In this document: positions 5,404-6,100 of the stretch, in pieces
How positions within the stretch are numbered: the first letter of the stretch is position 1
Layout of the letters: the number at the start of each line of letters is the position of its first letter
Made by a program: the position numbers and the translations under genes
The notes under the pieces: model-generated
What the model was told of the DNA's origin: nothing
The model's input: the letters and a program-made list of their open reading frames with translations, nothing else
The model's database searches: none
Assembly: GCA_018648985.1 (NCBI GenBank)
Contig: JABGOT010000129.1
Span: 1 to 6,100 of the forward strand
Direction: 5' to 3'
From: Candidatus Ruthturnera sp.
GTDB taxonomy: Bacteria; Pseudomonadota; Gammaproteobacteria; PS1; Pseudothioglobaceae
DNA length: 6,100 nt

Positions 5404-6100
5404 AGCAATACGACGTCATTATTATTGGCGCAGGCGCGGCCGGGCTAATGTGTGCCGCTGAGGCATTGAGGCGTGGGCGCAGTGTGGCTATTTTAGATAA
5501 AGCCAACAAGGCTGGTAAAAAAATCCTTATTTCTGGTGGTGGAAGATGTAACTTTACCAATCTTTTTATTGAGCCTGAATCTTTCATTTCAAACAACCCT
5601 CATTTTTGTAAATCAGCTTTAACACGCTACACTCAGTGGGATTTTATCGCCTTATTGGAAAGCTATCATTTCCACTGGACAGAAAGATCCTTAGGTCAAT
5701 TATTTTGTGATCAAAAATCTGGTGCAGTGCTTAGGGTGTTGTTAGATGAGTGTCAGAAAGCTGACACTATTCTAGACTGCGAGATCAGTCAAGTGGCATT
5801 TGAATCAGCCTATAGTCTACAAACTAATCAGGGTGATTTTCAAGCGCAGTCACTTGTGATTGCTACTGGTGGGCCGAGCATCCCTAAAATGGGTGCAACT
5901 GATTTTGGCGTGCAAATTGCTAAACAGTTCGGCCTCAAATCGTTACCATTTCAGCCAGCATTAGTGCCATTCACTTTTCATCAATATGATATTGATAAAT
6001 ACTTTAAAGATCTCTCTGGGCTTTCACTAGATGCAGTTGTTAGTTGTAACAATGCAAGTTTTAGAGAGGCTTTGTTAATTACTCATCGTGGTTTAAGTGG
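5400..6100 (+). CDS. HI0933/YhiN-family flavoprotein (BaiN-like), N-terminal part, cut by window edge
   Basis: This is the first 233 residues of an FAD-dependent oxidoreductase of the HI0933-like family, whose members are normally about 390-400 residues. The N-terminal dinucleotide-binding fold reads YDVIIIGAGAAGLMCA (4-19) followed by an acidic strand end VAILDK. The family signature ISGGGRCNFTN follows at about residues 44-54, then a second FAD-contacting stretch VIATGGPSIPKMG and a region ending ITHRGLSG just before the right edge, also characteristic. No signal peptide is present and it should be cytoplasmic. Physiological substrates of most members are unknown; some gut bacterial relatives reduce bile-acid intermediates, which should not be transferred to this protein. 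The start is taken as GTG at 5400, overlapping the previous stop (GTGA) and giving the standard beginning KQYDVIIIG. There is no Shine-Dalgarno, so translational coupling is likely. Confidence 0.92.
   Translation, partial: MKQYDVIIIGAGAAGLMCAAEALRRGRSVAILDKANKAGKKILISGGGRCNFTNLFIEPESFISNNPHFCKSALTRYTQWDFIALLESYHFHWTERSLGQLFCDQKSGAVLRVLLDECQKADTILDCEISQVAFESAYSLQTNQGDFQAQSLVIATGGPSIPKMGATDFGVQIAKQFGLKSLPFQPALVPFTFHQYDIDKYFKDLSGLSLDAVVSCNNASFREALLITHRGLS

Noticed and set aside
5387..5596. Open frame of 69 codons on the minus strand over the start of the flavoprotein gene
   Set aside because: It is antisense to the conserved FAD-binding region; the proline/alanine-rich composition is what the complement of glycine- and alanine-rich codons gives.
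5749..5768. Perfect 8-bp stem with AAAG loop inside the flavoprotein gene
   Set aside because: A stem of this size is expected about once by chance in 6 kb; it is internal to a coding region and is not followed by a T run.

Overview
The window looks like a stretch of core chromosome from an AT-rich gammaproteobacterium. KdsA points to a lipopolysaccharide-bearing Gram-negative. The YciI protein follows the enterobacterial YciI sequence almost throughout. A signal-peptide-bearing Lig E DNA ligase is typical of Proteobacteria. An ETHE1-type persulfide dioxygenase next to a periplasmic thioredoxin-fold protein would suit a sulfur-oxidising lineage such as the SUP05/Thioglobus group. That placement is inference from gene content and composition, not a database match.

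Layout. Positions 1-386 (minus strand) hold the N-terminal part of trpC, which runs off the left edge. A 69-bp AT-rich divergent intergenic region follows, with promoter-like hexamers and a 9-bp direct repeat. From 456 to the right edge every gene is on the plus strand and tightly packed: kdsA, a Lig E-type ATP-dependent DNA ligase, dapB, yciI, an ETHE1-like dioxygenase, an unrecognised 84-residue protein, an exported alpha/beta-hydrolase-like/TlpA-like thioredoxin fusion, and the start of an HI0933/YhiN-family flavoprotein that is cut by the window end. Gaps are at most 29 bp and three junctions overlap by 4 bp (ATGA, ATGA, GTGA), so most or all of it is probably one operon. There is no gene-free stretch longer than 300 bp.

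How the genes fit together. The 5' part is housekeeping: tryptophan synthesis on the other strand, then KDO for lipopolysaccharide and the lysine/diaminopimelate branch. The 3' part (ETHE1-like, unknown, exported thioredoxin-fold fusion, flavoprotein) has a redox/sulfur flavour. No mobile element, CRISPR array, tRNA or rRNA was seen.

The most unusual features are a near-perfect 24-pair hairpin that begins at the last base of the kdsA stop codon and contains the GTG start and most signal-peptide codons of the ligase gene, and the exported fusion protein, whose hydrolase half appears to have lost its nucleophilic serine. I see no convincing evidence of a wholly new system; these two, with the unknown small protein beside the fusion, are the best leads.
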